Position numbers and translations under genes: made by a program
Part shown: piece after piece, positions 1-8,113 of the stretch
How the letters are laid out: every line of letters starts with the position of its first letter
Numbering within the stretch: position 1 is the stretch's first letter
NCBI RefSeq assembly: GCF_019774615.1
Contig: NZ_CP081497.1
Location: forward strand, 1,798,001 to 1,862,000
DNA: 64,000 nt
Direction: 5' to 3'
From: Streptomyces sp. BHT-5-2
GTDB lineage: Bacteria > Actinomycetota > Actinomycetes > Streptomycetales > Streptomycetaceae
The notes under the pieces: generated by a model
Database searches by the model: none
What the model saw: the letters and a program-made list of their open reading frames with translations, nothing else
What the model was told of the DNA's origin: nothing

Positions 1-192
1 GTCCGGGAGATAGGTGTCGAAGCGGGCGCCCTGGAAGCGCGGCGGCGGCACCATCTCGGCGACCAGTCGCTCGGCCGGGACGTGCGGTGCGCGGGAGGTG
101 AGCGCGGTGGGCGCCATGGTGCCGTCCCCGTCGGCCGGGGGCCCGGCTATCGGGGAGGGCGCGGAGGAGGACGAGGGCTGGGAAGGTGACAC
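1..192 (-). CDS. zapE: ZapE/AFG1-type ATPase, N-terminal fragment (runs off the left edge)
   Basis: The minus-strand frame is open from the window edge to a GTG at 192 or an ATG at 117. The visible residues include HVPAERLVAEMVPPPRF followed by a DTYLPD segment, which is the conserved start of actinobacterial ZapE (AFG1-like) P-loop ATPases. The Walker motifs lie outside the window. ZapE proteins act at the division site in Proteobacteria; the role in Streptomyces is less clear. The GTG at 192 gives a Ser/Pro-rich N-terminus like that of relatives, but neither start has a strong ribosome-binding site. The gene is divergent from the RibD-like reductase. Confidence 0.72.
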   Translation of the reverse strand, partial: MSPSQPSSSSAPSPIAGPPADGDGTMAPTALTSRAPHVPAERLVAEMVPPPRFQGARFDTYLPD

Positions 193-259
193 AGCTGTCC
201 AGCCTAGTCGCTGCGCGGTACCACCCGACCCGCTGAGCGAGGCATGTCACACTGCGCCC

Positions 260-1081
260 ATGCGACGCCTGTTCCCCCTTCCCGCCCCGACCACCCCGTC
301 CCCGGAAACCGTCCCGGATGCCGGTTCCGGCGGCGCCACCGACCGCGAGTGGACGCTGGACGAGCTGGCCGCGGCCTACGCCTACCCGGCGGCGGACGAC
401 CCGGCGCGCGCCGGCCGGCCCGGCTGGCTGCGCGCCAACATGGTGTCCTCCCTGGACGGCGCGGCGCACCACGAGGGCCGTTCGCAGCCGCTCTCCGGGG
501 ACGCCGACATGCGGATCTTCGGGGTGCTGCGGGCGCTCGCGGACGCGGTCGTGGTGGGCGCGGAGACGGTCCGGCGGGAGGGCTACCGGCCGGCCCGCGC
601 ACGGGCCGCGTTCGCCGAGCGGCGGGCCGCCGCCGGACAGGCCCCGGCCCCCGCCATCGCCGTGGTCACCGCGGGCCTGGACCTGGACTTCTCCCTGCCG
701 CTGTTCACCGAGCCGCTGGTGCCCACCGTGGTGCTGACCGGCACCGGCGCCCCCGAGGAACGGGTGGCCGCGGCCCGCGCGGCCGGCGTCGAGGTGCTCT
801 TCGCCGGCGAGGGGCTCGGCGTCGACCCGGCGCGCGTCCCGGGGGCGCTGGCCGGGCGGGGCCACACCCGGTTGCTCTCCGAGGGCGGGCCGCGCCTGCT
901 GGGGCAGTTCGCGGCGGCCGGGGTACTGGACGAGATGTGCCTCTCGCTCGCCCCTGTGGTGGCGGTGGGCGGCGCGCAGCGGATCATGGAGGGGCCCGAG
1001 GTGGCCGTTCCGGAGCGGTTCGCGCTGGTGTCCGTACTGGAGGACGCCGGGTTTCTGTTCACCCGTTACCGCCGGTTCTGA
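260..1081 (+). CDS. Pyrimidine reductase family protein (RibD C-terminal domain)
   Basis: This 273-residue protein belongs to the RibD C-terminal/dihydrofolate-reductase-like fold, whose members use NADPH to reduce the ribosyl side chain of riboflavin precursors. Visible family signatures are ANMVSSLDGAAH (about residues 59-70), the ADAVVVGAETVRREGY segment (about 94-109) and LLSEGGPRLLGQF near residue 215. It lacks the N-terminal deaminase half of full RibD, so it is a stand-alone reductase-like protein and its substrate is not certain. The ATG at 260 was chosen because homology begins just after it; the in-frame extension to 14 is poor in family features and overlaps the divergent zapE start region. 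Confidence 0.85.
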   Translation: MRRLFPLPAPTTPSPETVPDAGSGGATDREWTLDELAAAYAYPAADDPARAGRPGWLRANMVSSLDGAAHHEGRSQPLSGDADMRIFGVLRALADAVVVGAETVRREGYRPARARAAFAERRAAAGQAPAPAIAVVTAGLDLDFSLPLFTEPLVPTVVLTGTGAPEERVAAARAAGVEVLFAGEGLGVDPARVPGALAGRGHTRLLSEGGPRLLGQFAAAGVLDEMCLSLAPVVAVGGAQRIMEGPEVAVPERFALVSVLEDAGFLFTRYRRF

Positions 1082-1238
1082 GCATGCCGCCGGTGCTCAA
1101 AAGAGCGTGCGGAATTGCCTGTTCCGCTTAGCTTCCGTTGGGCACACTAAAAGCCGACAGGTCCCGTGTGGCGACGGGGCAGGATGGTTTCTGTGGGCAC
1201 CGTGACAGCGGTGCCGGAAGAGAAGAAGGGCGTCCGTC

Positions 1239-1736
1239 GTGTTCACGAGCGTATTGATGATCGAGAAGCCTCTGACGCCCGCCGACGTGGAGTTCGTCAC
1301 CACCCTGCACGGGGACGATCCGGTGTCCTTCGTGGTCCTCATGCAGCCGCGCGGCAAACAGGACGTCCTGCTGCGGGCCATCGACGACGTCGCGCTCGGG
1401 GAGTTCGAGGACGCCGTGCGGGAGGGCGAGGAGCCGGGCGGGACGAACGCCGTGCTCCCCGCCGAGCAGGGGCTCTCGCACACCCTGCAGGCCCTGCGGG
1501 CCGCCGGCGCCGAGGCGGTCGGGCAGGTGGTCGAGGACCATCCGCTGGACCTGCTGAAGTCGGTCGTGGACGAGACTGGCGCGGACGAGGTGATCGTGCT
1601 GACCACCCCGCACTTCGTCGAGGAGTTCTTCCACCGCGACTGGGCCTCCCGGGCCCGCCACAAGGTCGGCGTCCCGGTCCTCAAGCTGTTCTCGCACGCC
1701 GCCGACGACCAGCCGCAGCAGTCCGGCAGCGCCTGA
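1239..1736 (+). CDS. Conserved hypothetical protein (165 aa)
   Basis: The GTG start at 1239 follows an AGAAGAAGGG ribosome-binding site at 1221-1230. The protein is acidic and soluble, with alternating beta-strand and helix-like stretches (FTSVLMIEKPL, VSFVVLMQPRG, DEVIVLTTPHF) and no membrane segment. Homologues are widespread in Streptomyces, sometimes carrying misleading indole-glycerol-phosphate-synthase labels. The C-terminal half (HPLDLLKSVVDETGADEVIV) looks like a nucleotide-binding universal-stress-like fold, but I cannot assign a function. It is preceded by 157 bp of non-coding sequence with an AT-richer patch at 1140-1155 that could be a promoter. Confidence 0.8.
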   Translation: MFTSVLMIEKPLTPADVEFVTTLHGDDPVSFVVLMQPRGKQDVLLRAIDDVALGEFEDAVREGEEPGGTNAVLPAEQGLSHTLQALRAAGAEAVGQVVEDHPLDLLKSVVDETGADEVIVLTTPHFVEEFFHRDWASRARHKVGVPVLKLFSHAADDQPQQSGSA

Positions 1737-1896
1737 CCCGGCCTCGCCGGCCCCGCCGGTCCCGCGCCGGCCCGCCACCCGAACGGGCCAGTTCCGGCCC
1801 GCCGCCGTCCCGGATCGGTGCGTTCCTGGTCAGAAAGCGGCCCGTGGCGGGCCGTATCCGACAGCCGAGGACCGGCGAGCGAGGAAAGGGGCCGTC

Positions 1897-2106
1897 ATGG
1901 CGGAGCAGCGGGAACGGGAACCGGGCGACGAACGGGAGCGCGGCCGCGACAAGGGCCGGCCCCGGGACGAGGAGCGCGGCAGGGAGACGACGGAGGAGGC
2001 CGCCCCGGAGTCCGGGAAGCGGGGGCGCCGGTCGAGCGGTTCCGACAAGGGGAAGACGGACGGCCCGTCCGGCCTGTTCCCCACCTTCTCGCACCGCGAC
2101 GACTAG
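1897..2106 (+). CDS. Small, highly charged hypothetical protein (69 aa)
   Basis: An ATG at 1897 follows a good GAGGAAAGGG ribosome-binding site (1881-1890). The product is almost entirely Arg, Glu, Asp, Lys and Gly, is predicted to be disordered, and ends in a short less charged tail GLFPTFSHRDD. Such small charged proteins are common in Streptomyces and have no assigned function. The alternating acid/base composition could partly reflect GC-rich sequence, so coding is likely but not certain. Confidence 0.55.
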   Translation: MAEQREREPGDERERGRDKGRPRDEERGRETTEEAAPESGKRGRRSSGSDKGKTDGPSGLFPTFSHRDD

Positions 2107-2162
2107 GGCCGGTCCCCCGCAGGTGTACGGGACGGCCGGTGTCCCGACCGTCCCGCACCGGC

Positions 2163-2849
2163 TCACACGCCGGCACCCGCCCCCGAGGTCAGCCGGCCGT
2201 CCATGACCTCCGCCACCGCGTCCACCGCGTCCAGGTGGGAGCGGTCGTGGGTGACCAGCACCGTCGCGGTGCCGCGCTCGTGGGTGAGCGAGGTCAGCAG
2301 GGCGAGGACCGCGGCGCCCCGCTCCTGGTCCAGCGCGCTGGTCGGCTCGTCGACCAGCAGCACCGCGGGCTCGTTCATCAGCGCCCGGGCGATGTTGACC
2401 CGCTGCCGCTGGCCGCCCGAGAGCTGGTGCGGCCGCCGGTCCGCCTGCTCCGCCAGGCCCACCGCCGCCAGCAGCTCCCGCGCCCGGGCCCGCGCCGTAC
2501 GGGGCGGGCGGCCGTCCAGATGGGCCATCACCTGGAGCTGCTCGGCCGCCGTCAGCGCCGGCAGCAGGTTCGGCTGCTGGAAGACCGTCCCGATGGTGGT
2601 CCGGCGCAGCGCCGTCAGCTCGGCGCGGCTCAGGCCCGCGGTGTCCCGGCCGGCGACCACCACCCGGCCCCGGTCCGGCCGGATCAGCGTCGCGGCGACC
2701 GCCAGCAGGCTGGACTTGCCGGACCCGGACGGTCCGACGACCGCCGTCAGGCTGCCCGCCGGCACGGTCAGCGAGACCGCGTCCAGCGCGGTCAGCCGGG
2801 TGTCGCCGTCGGGGTAGGTGAGGGTGACATCGGTCAGTTCGAGGCTCAT
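2163..2849 (-). CDS. ABC transporter ATP-binding protein (MacB/LolD type)
   Basis: A 228-residue ATPase with Walker A GPSGSGKSS (about residues 38-46), Q-loop FQQPNLLP, signature LSGGQRQRV, Walker B VLLVDEPTSALD and the H-loop in VLVTHD. This layout matches ATPases that partner FtsX-type permeases for lipoprotein, peptide or drug export. The start ATG at 2849 overlaps the stop of the upstream permease by 4 nt (ATGA), so the two are translationally coupled. The pair lies next to a divergent two-component system, which probably controls it. The exported substrate is unknown. Confidence 0.92.
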   Translation of the reverse strand: MSLELTDVTLTYPDGDTRLTALDAVSLTVPAGSLTAVVGPSGSGKSSLLAVAATLIRPDRGRVVVAGRDTAGLSRAELTALRRTTIGTVFQQPNLLPALTAAEQLQVMAHLDGRPPRTARARARELLAAVGLAEQADRRPHQLSGGQRQRVNIARALMNEPAVLLVDEPTSALDQERGAAVLALLTSLTHERGTATVLVTHDRSHLDAVDAVAEVMDGRLTSGAGAGV

Positions 2850-3937
2850 CGGGCACTTCCCAGGGCGGTCAGCGGGTCGACGGAGGTGATGCGGCGGATG
2901 GACAGCGCGGCGCCCACGGCACCCAGCGCGATCATGACCAGGGCCGGGACGAGCACGGTGGACGGGTCGAGGACGAAGGGCACGGTCCCGCCCACGGCGG
3001 CGCCCACCCCTGCCGCCACCGCTGTCCCCAGGGCGGTGCCGGCCACCAGCAGGACGACGGCCTGGCCGAGGGCGTCCCGCAACAGATAGCGGGTCGAGGC
3101 GCCGAGCGCCTTGAGGACCGCGACGTCGCCGCTGCGCTGGATCGTCCAGACCGTGAAGAACGCCCCGATGACCAGCGCGGAGATCGCGAACAGGAAGCCG
3201 CGCATCAGCTGCAGCGAGCCGTTCTCGGCGCTGTAGGAACCGATCGCCGCCAGGGCGTCCGCGGCGGCCACCGTACGGGTGCCCAGCCGCCGGTCCGCGG
3301 CGGCCAGACCGTCCGTCCCGGTGGTGGACAGGGCGAGCACCGTCGCGCCCCCGGAGTCCCCGCCGCCGGACAGCCGGTGCCAGTCGTCCAGGGAGGTCCA
3401 CACCACCGGGGTGTGGCTGTACATCGCGGCCCCGGACACCGCCGTCACGGCGAGCTTCCGGCCGCCCAGCGCGACCCGGTCGCCGGTCCGCGCCCCGAGC
3501 TTGTCGGCGGCCTTCTCCGACAGCACCACCGTGCCGTCGGCGGCCGGGCCCGCGGACGGCGCCAGGTGCGACCCGGGCCGCACCCCGAACACCGACACCG
3601 CCGCCGATCTCCCGTCGGCCCCCTCGGCCTTGGTGGTGGCGATCCCCAGCGGGTCCGCGTCGCGCACACCGGGCACCCGGGCCCACTCCCGCACCGTCCG
3701 CTCCGGCAGCCGGGAGTCGGTGAACGACGGCTTGCCGTCCCCGGCGGGGGCGGCGAAGACCAGGCGGTCGGCGGGGAGCGCGGTGATCGCCGAGGTGTTC
3801 TCCCGGCCCAGCCCCGCCGTCAGGCCGGACAGCAGCCCCACCAGCACCGTGATCAATGTGACGACGGTCCCCATCAGGGCGAACCGGCCCTTGGCGAATC
3901 TCAGGTCTCTCCAGGCGACGAACACCGGCGCGGCCAT
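2846..3937 (-). CDS. FtsX-like ABC transporter permease
   Basis: About 363 residues from the ATG at 3937 (MAAPVFVAWRDLRFA). One N-terminal membrane segment (about residues 20-43) is followed by a large extracytoplasmic domain and three C-terminal membrane segments, the FtsX/MacB topology. A longer reading from an ATG at 4009 adds a Gly/Pro-rich leader that looks non-conserved; the WRDLRFAKGRF motif normally sits right at the N-terminus of this family. It is the first gene of a two-gene operon with the ATPase downstream (4-nt overlap). Confidence 0.9.
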   Translation of the reverse strand: MAAPVFVAWRDLRFAKGRFALMGTVVTLITVLVGLLSGLTAGLGRENTSAITALPADRLVFAAPAGDGKPSFTDSRLPERTVREWARVPGVRDADPLGIATTKAEGADGRSAAVSVFGVRPGSHLAPSAGPAADGTVVLSEKAADKLGARTGDRVALGGRKLAVTAVSGAAMYSHTPVVWTSLDDWHRLSGGGDSGGATVLALSTTGTDGLAAADRRLGTRTVAAADALAAIGSYSAENGSLQLMRGFLFAISALVIGAFFTVWTIQRSGDVAVLKALGASTRYLLRDALGQAVVLLVAGTALGTAVAAGVGAAVGGTVPFVLDPSTVLVPALVMIALGAVGAALSIRRITSVDPLTALGSAR

Positions 3938-4053
3938 CCTCGGAACGGTGCCGGGCCCGCTGCCCGGCGGCTGACCCCCACCGTCGCCCGCCGGAGGGGC
4001 GCCGGGCATCGCGCCCAGGTGTGGTTCCCCGCGGCCGAAAGATGCGGTCCGGC

Positions 4054-4084
4054 CTCCACCTTTGGACGCCCGCGCTCCACCTTT
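4054..4084. promoter_or_regulatory. Tandem direct repeat in the ABC/two-component divergent promoter
   Basis: CTCCACCTTT occurs at 4054-4063 and again at 4075-4084, exactly 21 bp apart, so both copies face the same side of the helix. The position between the divergent permease and histidine-kinase genes fits a binding site for the neighbouring NarL-type response regulator. A TAGCCT hexamer at 4114-4119, ten bases before the GTG of the kinase gene, could be a -10 element giving a nearly leaderless transcript. Confidence 0.5.
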
Positions 4085-4128
4085 CGATTGATGCCGGCCC
4101 CGGTACCGGCCCGTAGCCTGGAGAGGCC

Positions 4129-5382
4129 GTGACCGAAGAAGCCAGGACCGACCACTCCCTCACCCCCGTCCTGCGCGCGCTCCGCCTGTGCCTCCATCTG
4201 ATGGTGGCCGCGCTGCTCGCGCTCGCCGCCGTACGCGCGCTGGCCGACGGCGCGCCCGCCGCGCCCGCCGTCCTCGCCACCGCCGTGGTCCTGCTGGCCC
4301 TCTACGTCCTCGGGCCCTTCCTGCCCCGGGTGCGCAGCTCCGCCGGCGCCGCCGCGCTCTGGCTCGCCGCGGTGGCCGCCGTCTGGCTGGTGCTGCTGGC
4401 GCTCACCCCGGACGGCGTCTGGCTGGCCTTCCCGCTCTTCTTCGTCCAGCTGCACCTGCTGCCGCTGCGCGCGGCGCTGCCCGCCGTCGCGGCCAGCACG
4501 GCGCTCGCCGTCGCCGGCTTCGCCTGGCACACCGGCGCCGTCACGGTCGGCACGGTCATCGGCCCCGTCCTGGGCGCCGCGGTCGCGGTCGCCGTCGTCC
4601 TCGGCTACCAGGCCCTCTACCGGGAGAGCGAGCAGCGCCGCCGCCTCATCGAGGAGCTCACCGCGGCCCGCAGCGAACTGGCCGCTGCGGAACGGGCAGC
4701 CGGCGTCCTCGCCGAACGGGAGCGGCTGGCCCGCGAGATCCACGACACCCTCGCCCAGGGCCTCTCCAGCATCCAGCTGCTGCTGCGGGCCGCGGAGCGG
4801 GCCGTACCGGGGCGGCCGGAGACGGCCCTGGAACACATCCGGCAGGCCCGCACCGCCGCCGTCGACAACCTCGCCGAGGCGCGCCGCTTCGTCCGGGCGC
4901 TGAGCCCGCCCGACCTGGAGGCCGGCTCGCTGCCGGCCGCCCTGGAGCGGCTGTGCGCCGCCACCGCCCGCACCTCCGGGCTGGCCGTGCACTGCCAGGT
5001 CTCCGGCGCCCCCGCCCCGCTGCCCACCCCGCACGAGGTCGCCCTGCTGCGCATCGCCCAGTCCGCGCTCGCCAACACCGTCCAGCACGCCGCCGCCCGC
5101 CGCGTCGAGCTGACCCTGAGCTACATGGACACCGAGGTCGCCCTGGACGTCGTCGACGACGGCGCCGGGTTCGTGCCCGCCGCCGTCCCGCCGCCCGGTT
5201 CCGCGGCGGCCGGCGACTCCGGCTTCGGGCTGGCCGCGATGCGGGCCCGGGCCCGCGCCCTCCAGGGCACCCTCGCCGTCGAGTCCGCCCCCGGGGAGGG
5301 CACCGCGCTCGCCGTCACCCTGCCCCTCCCCGAGGACCCGTCCGCCGTTCCCGACGAGCCCGACGAAGGGGCCGCCCCGTGA
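4129..5382 (+). CDS. Sensor histidine kinase (HisKA_3 / NarX-DesK type)
   Basis: This 417-residue kinase has about five hydrophobic segments between residues 18 and 162, a short coiled-coil linker (residues 164-200), the phosphoacceptor motif REIHDTLAQGLSS with His205, and a HATPase domain with NTVQHAA, DDGAGF and GFGLAAMRARA. The sensor domain is only the membrane bundle, as in kinases that sense envelope stress or membrane-active compounds. The GTG at 4129 follows GGAGAGG. Its stop overlaps the response-regulator start by 4 nt, and the divergent ABC exporter is the most likely target. Confidence 0.93.
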   Translation: MTEEARTDHSLTPVLRALRLCLHLMVAALLALAAVRALADGAPAAPAVLATAVVLLALYVLGPFLPRVRSSAGAAALWLAAVAAVWLVLLALTPDGVWLAFPLFFVQLHLLPLRAALPAVAASTALAVAGFAWHTGAVTVGTVIGPVLGAAVAVAVVLGYQALYRESEQRRRLIEELTAARSELAAAERAAGVLAERERLAREIHDTLAQGLSSIQLLLRAAERAVPGRPETALEHIRQARTAAVDNLAEARRFVRALSPPDLEAGSLPAALERLCAATARTSGLAVHCQVSGAPAPLPTPHEVALLRIAQSALANTVQHAAARRVELTLSYMDTEVALDVVDDGAGFVPAAVPPPGSAAAGDSGFGLAAMRARARALQGTLAVESAPGEGTALAVTLPLPEDPSAVPDEPDEGAAP

Positions 5383-6038
5383 CTGCGTCTGCCGCGTCTG
5401 CCGCTTCTGCCGCGCCGGTCCGCCTGCTGCTCGCCGACGACCACCCCGTCGTACGGGCCGGGCTGCGCGCCGTCCTGGAGACCGAGCCGGACTTCGAGAT
5501 CGCCGCCGACGTCCCCAGCGCCGAGGAGGCCGTGGAGCTGGCCGGGCGGCTCGGCGTCGACGTGGTCCTCATGGACCTCCAGTTCGGCGGACGGATGTTG
5601 GGCTCGCAGGCCACCGCCGAGATCACCGCCCGCCCCGGTGCGCCCCGCGTGCTGATCCTGACCACCTACGACAGCGACGCCGACATCCTCGCCGCCATCG
5701 AGGCCGGCGCCACCGGCTACCTCCTCAAGGACTCCCCTCCGGAGGAGCTGGCCGCCGCGGTGCGGGCCGCCGCGGCCGGGAAGTCCGCGCTCGCCCCCAC
5801 CGTCGCGCTGCGTCTGATGGACCGGATGCGGACGCCCGCCACCGCGCTCTCCCGCCGCGAGACCGAGGTCCTCCAGCTCGTCGCCGACGGCCTCTCCAAC
5901 GCGGCGATCAGCAAGCGGCTCTTCCTCAGCCAGGCGACCGTGAAGTCCCACCTTGTCCACATTTACTCAAAGTTGGGTGTCGAATCCCGTACCGCCGCGG
6001 TCGCCGCCGCCACCGCGCAGGGCCTGATCCGCCGCTGA
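5379..6038 (+). CDS. NarL/FixJ-family response regulator
   Basis: A 219-residue regulator with a receiver domain (residues 13-130; acidic pair AD-D at 19-21, phosphorylatable Asp66 in VVLMDLQFG, Lys in LLKDSPPEE) and a LuxR-type helix-turn-helix (residues 155-215, LSRRETEVLQLVADG, NAAISKRLFLSQATVKSHL). The segment after the phosphorylation site (QFGGRMLGSQATAE) is longer than the usual MPGMDG loop but is found in a Streptomyces subfamily. The GTG at 5379 is coupled to the kinase by a GTGA overlap. Confidence 0.93.
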   Translation: MTASAASAASAAPVRLLLADDHPVVRAGLRAVLETEPDFEIAADVPSAEEAVELAGRLGVDVVLMDLQFGGRMLGSQATAEITARPGAPRVLILTTYDSDADILAAIEAGATGYLLKDSPPEELAAAVRAAAAGKSALAPTVALRLMDRMRTPATALSRRETEVLQLVADGLSNAAISKRLFLSQATVKSHLVHIYSKLGVESRTAAVAAATAQGLIRR

Positions 6039-6191
6039 GCGGCCCGCCGGGCGCCGGGACGGGCACCCGCGCGGGGCAGCGGACCGCCGCTGTCGGTGCC
6101 GGGTGCGAGAATCGTCGGCAGCAGGCCCCACGCGCGGCCGGCACGACCCGTACGACCAGCACGCCCGCTCGACGATCAGGGAGACCCATCC

Positions 6192-7595
6192 ATGGCACCC
6201 GCCATCCCAGCCTCGATGGAACGGCCGCACTTCATCGGCATCGGCGGCGCCGGCATGTCGGGCATCGCCAAGATCCTCGCGCAGCGCGGCGCCGAGGTGG
6301 CGGGCAGCGACGCCAAGGACTCCGCGACGGCCGGGGCCCTGCGCGAGCTCGGCGCCACCGTCCACATCGGGCACGCCGCCGAGCACCTGGCCGCCGGCGC
6401 CACCTGCGTCGTGGTCTCCTCCGCGATCCGCCCGGACAACCCCGAGCTGGCCGCCGCGCAGCAGCGCGGCATCCCCGTCGTCCACCGCTCCGACGCCCTC
6501 GCCGCGCTCATGGACGGCCTGCGCCCGATCGCCGTCGCCGGCACCCACGGCAAGACCACCACCACGTCGATGCTCGCCGTCTCCCTCGGCGCCCTCGGCC
6601 TCAAGCCGTCGTACGCCATCGGCGGCGACCTCGACGCCCCCGGTTCCAACGCCGAGCACGGCACCGGCCGGATCTTCGTCGCCGAGGCCGACGAGAGCGA
6701 CCGCAGCTTCCACAAGTACGCCCCCGAGGTCGCCATCGTCCTCAACGTCGAGCTGGACCACCACGCCAACTACGCCTCGATGGACGAGATCTACGCCTCG
6801 TTCGAGACCTTCGCCGACCGCATCCGCCCCGGCGGCACCCTGGTCGTCTCCGCCGACCACCCCGGCGCCCGCGAGCTGACCGCCCGCCTTGCCGGCCGCG
6901 ACGACATCGAGATCGTCACCTACGGCGAGGCCAAGGACGCCGACGTCCGCATCCTCCAGATCACTCCGCACGGCCTGGCCAGCGACGTCACCGTCACCCT
7001 CACCAGCGGCAAGATCCTCACCTTCACCGTCTCCGTCCCCGGCCGGCACTACGCGAGCAACGCCGTCGCCGCCCTGGCCGCCGGCGTCGCCCTGGACCTC
7101 CCGCCGCACCAGCTCGCCGACGCCCTCGGCAAGTACACCGGCGTCAAGCGCCGCCTCCAGCTCAAGGGCGAGGCAGCCGGCGTCCAGGTCATCGACTCCT
7201 ACGCCCACCACCCGACGGAGATGACCGCCGACCTGGAGGCCATCCGCAGCGCCACCGAGGAGACCGGCGGCCGGATCCTCGTGGTCTTCCAGCCGCACCT
7301 CTACTCCCGCACCCAGGAGCTGGGCACCGAGATGGGCCAGGCGCTGGCCCTCGCCGACGCCTCCGTCGTCCTGGACATCTACCCGGCCCGCGAGGACCCG
7401 ATCCCCGGCGTCACCAGCGCCCTGATCACCGACGCCGCCCGCGCCGCCGGCGCCCGCGTCACCCCCGAGACCGACAAGAACGCGATCCCGGACCTCGTCG
7501 CCGGAATGGCGCGGCCCGGTGACCTTGTTCTCACCATGGGCGCGGGCGATGTGACCGACCTCGGCCCCGCCATCCTGTCCCGCCTGGGCGCATGA
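6192..7595 (+). CDS. murC: UDP-N-acetylmuramate-L-alanine ligase
   Basis: MurC adds L-alanine to UDP-MurNAc, the first peptide step of cytoplasmic peptidoglycan precursor synthesis. The 467-residue protein shows all three Mur ligase domains: N-terminal Rossmann domain (HFIGIGGAGMSGIA, residues 13-26), central ATPase with P-loop GTHGKTTTTS (117-126) and EADESDRSF, and the C-terminal domain (DSYAHHPTEM, FQPHLYSRT). It lies apart from the dcw cluster, next to msrB, as in several Streptomyces genomes. The ATG at 6192 is preferred; an internal ATG at 6216 (MERPHF) is an alternative. Confidence 0.96.
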   Translation: MAPAIPASMERPHFIGIGGAGMSGIAKILAQRGAEVAGSDAKDSATAGALRELGATVHIGHAAEHLAAGATCVVVSSAIRPDNPELAAAQQRGIPVVHRSDALAALMDGLRPIAVAGTHGKTTTTSMLAVSLGALGLKPSYAIGGDLDAPGSNAEHGTGRIFVAEADESDRSFHKYAPEVAIVLNVELDHHANYASMDEIYASFETFADRIRPGGTLVVSADHPGARELTARLAGRDDIEIVTYGEAKDADVRILQITPHGLASDVTVTLTSGKILTFTVSVPGRHYASNAVAALAAGVALDLPPHQLADALGKYTGVKRRLQLKGEAAGVQVIDSYAHHPTEMTADLEAIRSATEETGGRILVVFQPHLYSRTQELGTEMGQALALADASVVLDIYPAREDPIPGVTSALITDAARAAGARVTPETDKNAIPDLVAGMARPGDLVLTMGAGDVTDLGPAILSRLGA

Positions 7596-7612
7596 GCTGA
7601 GGAGGCCCCTCG

Positions 7613-8020
7613 ATGACGTACGAGATCGACAAGCCCGACGAGCAGTGGCGCGCCGAGCTGACCCCGGCTGAATACCACGTCCTGCGCCAGGGCGGCACCG
7701 AGCCCGCCTTCGTCGGCGAGTACACCGACAGCAGGACCACCGGCGTCTACTCCTGCCGCGCCTGCGGCGCCGAGCTGTTCCGCTCCGACACCAAGTTCGA
7801 GAGCCACTGCGGCTGGCCGTCGTTCTACGACCCCAAGGACACCGCCGCCGTCGAGCTGCTGGAGGACCGCAGCCACGGCATGGTCCGCACCGAGGTCCGC
7901 TGCGCCCGATGTGGCTCCCACCTCGGCCATGTCTTCGAGGGCGAGGGCTATCCGACGCCGACCGATCAGCGGTACTGCATCAACTCGATCTCCTTGCGGT
8001 TGACGCCCGACGAGGGGTGA
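7613..8020 (+). CDS. msrB: Peptide-methionine (R)-S-oxide reductase MsrB
   Basis: A 135-residue MsrB that repairs oxidised methionine (R-sulfoxide) in proteins. Zinc ligands are two CxxC pairs (Cys48/Cys51 and Cys97/Cys100), the catalytic cysteine is Cys122 in RYCINSISL, and the HCGWPSF motif is present. The ATG follows GAGGAGGCCC closely and lies 17 bp after murC, so the two genes probably share a transcript that ends at the hairpin immediately downstream. Confidence 0.96.
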   Translation: MTYEIDKPDEQWRAELTPAEYHVLRQGGTEPAFVGEYTDSRTTGVYSCRACGAELFRSDTKFESHCGWPSFYDPKDTAAVELLEDRSHGMVRTEVRCARCGSHLGHVFEGEGYPTPTDQRYCINSISLRLTPDEG

Positions 8021-8025
8021 GCATG

Positions 8026-8063
8026 CCGATGCCCGCGCCCTGGTGACAGGGTGCGGGCATCGG
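8026..8063 (+). terminator. Strong hairpin terminator after msrB
   Basis: An 11-bp perfect stem (CCGATGCCCGC at 8026-8036 with its complement at 8053-8063) continues through a G.T pair into CCCTG/CAGGG closed by a GTGA tetraloop at 8043-8046, 17 paired positions in all. It starts 5 nt after the msrB stop. Only a short T-poor tail follows, as is common in actinobacteria. Confidence 0.8.
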
Positions 8064-8072
8064 GTTCTCACG

Positions 8073-8107
8073 GCGGTGGAGACGTCCACCGCGGGGCCCT
8101 TCGGGCC
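8073..8107 (-). terminator. Two adjacent hairpins, probable terminator for the minus-strand secreted-protein gene
   Basis: An 8-bp stem (GCGGTGGA 8073-8080, loop GACG, TCCACCGC 8085-8092) is followed by a 5-bp stem (GGCCC 8095-8099, loop TTC, GGGCC 8103-8107). Both lie in the 93-bp gap between convergent genes, just past the stop codon at 8114. Confidence 0.55.
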
Positions 8108-8113
8108 GGTGCG

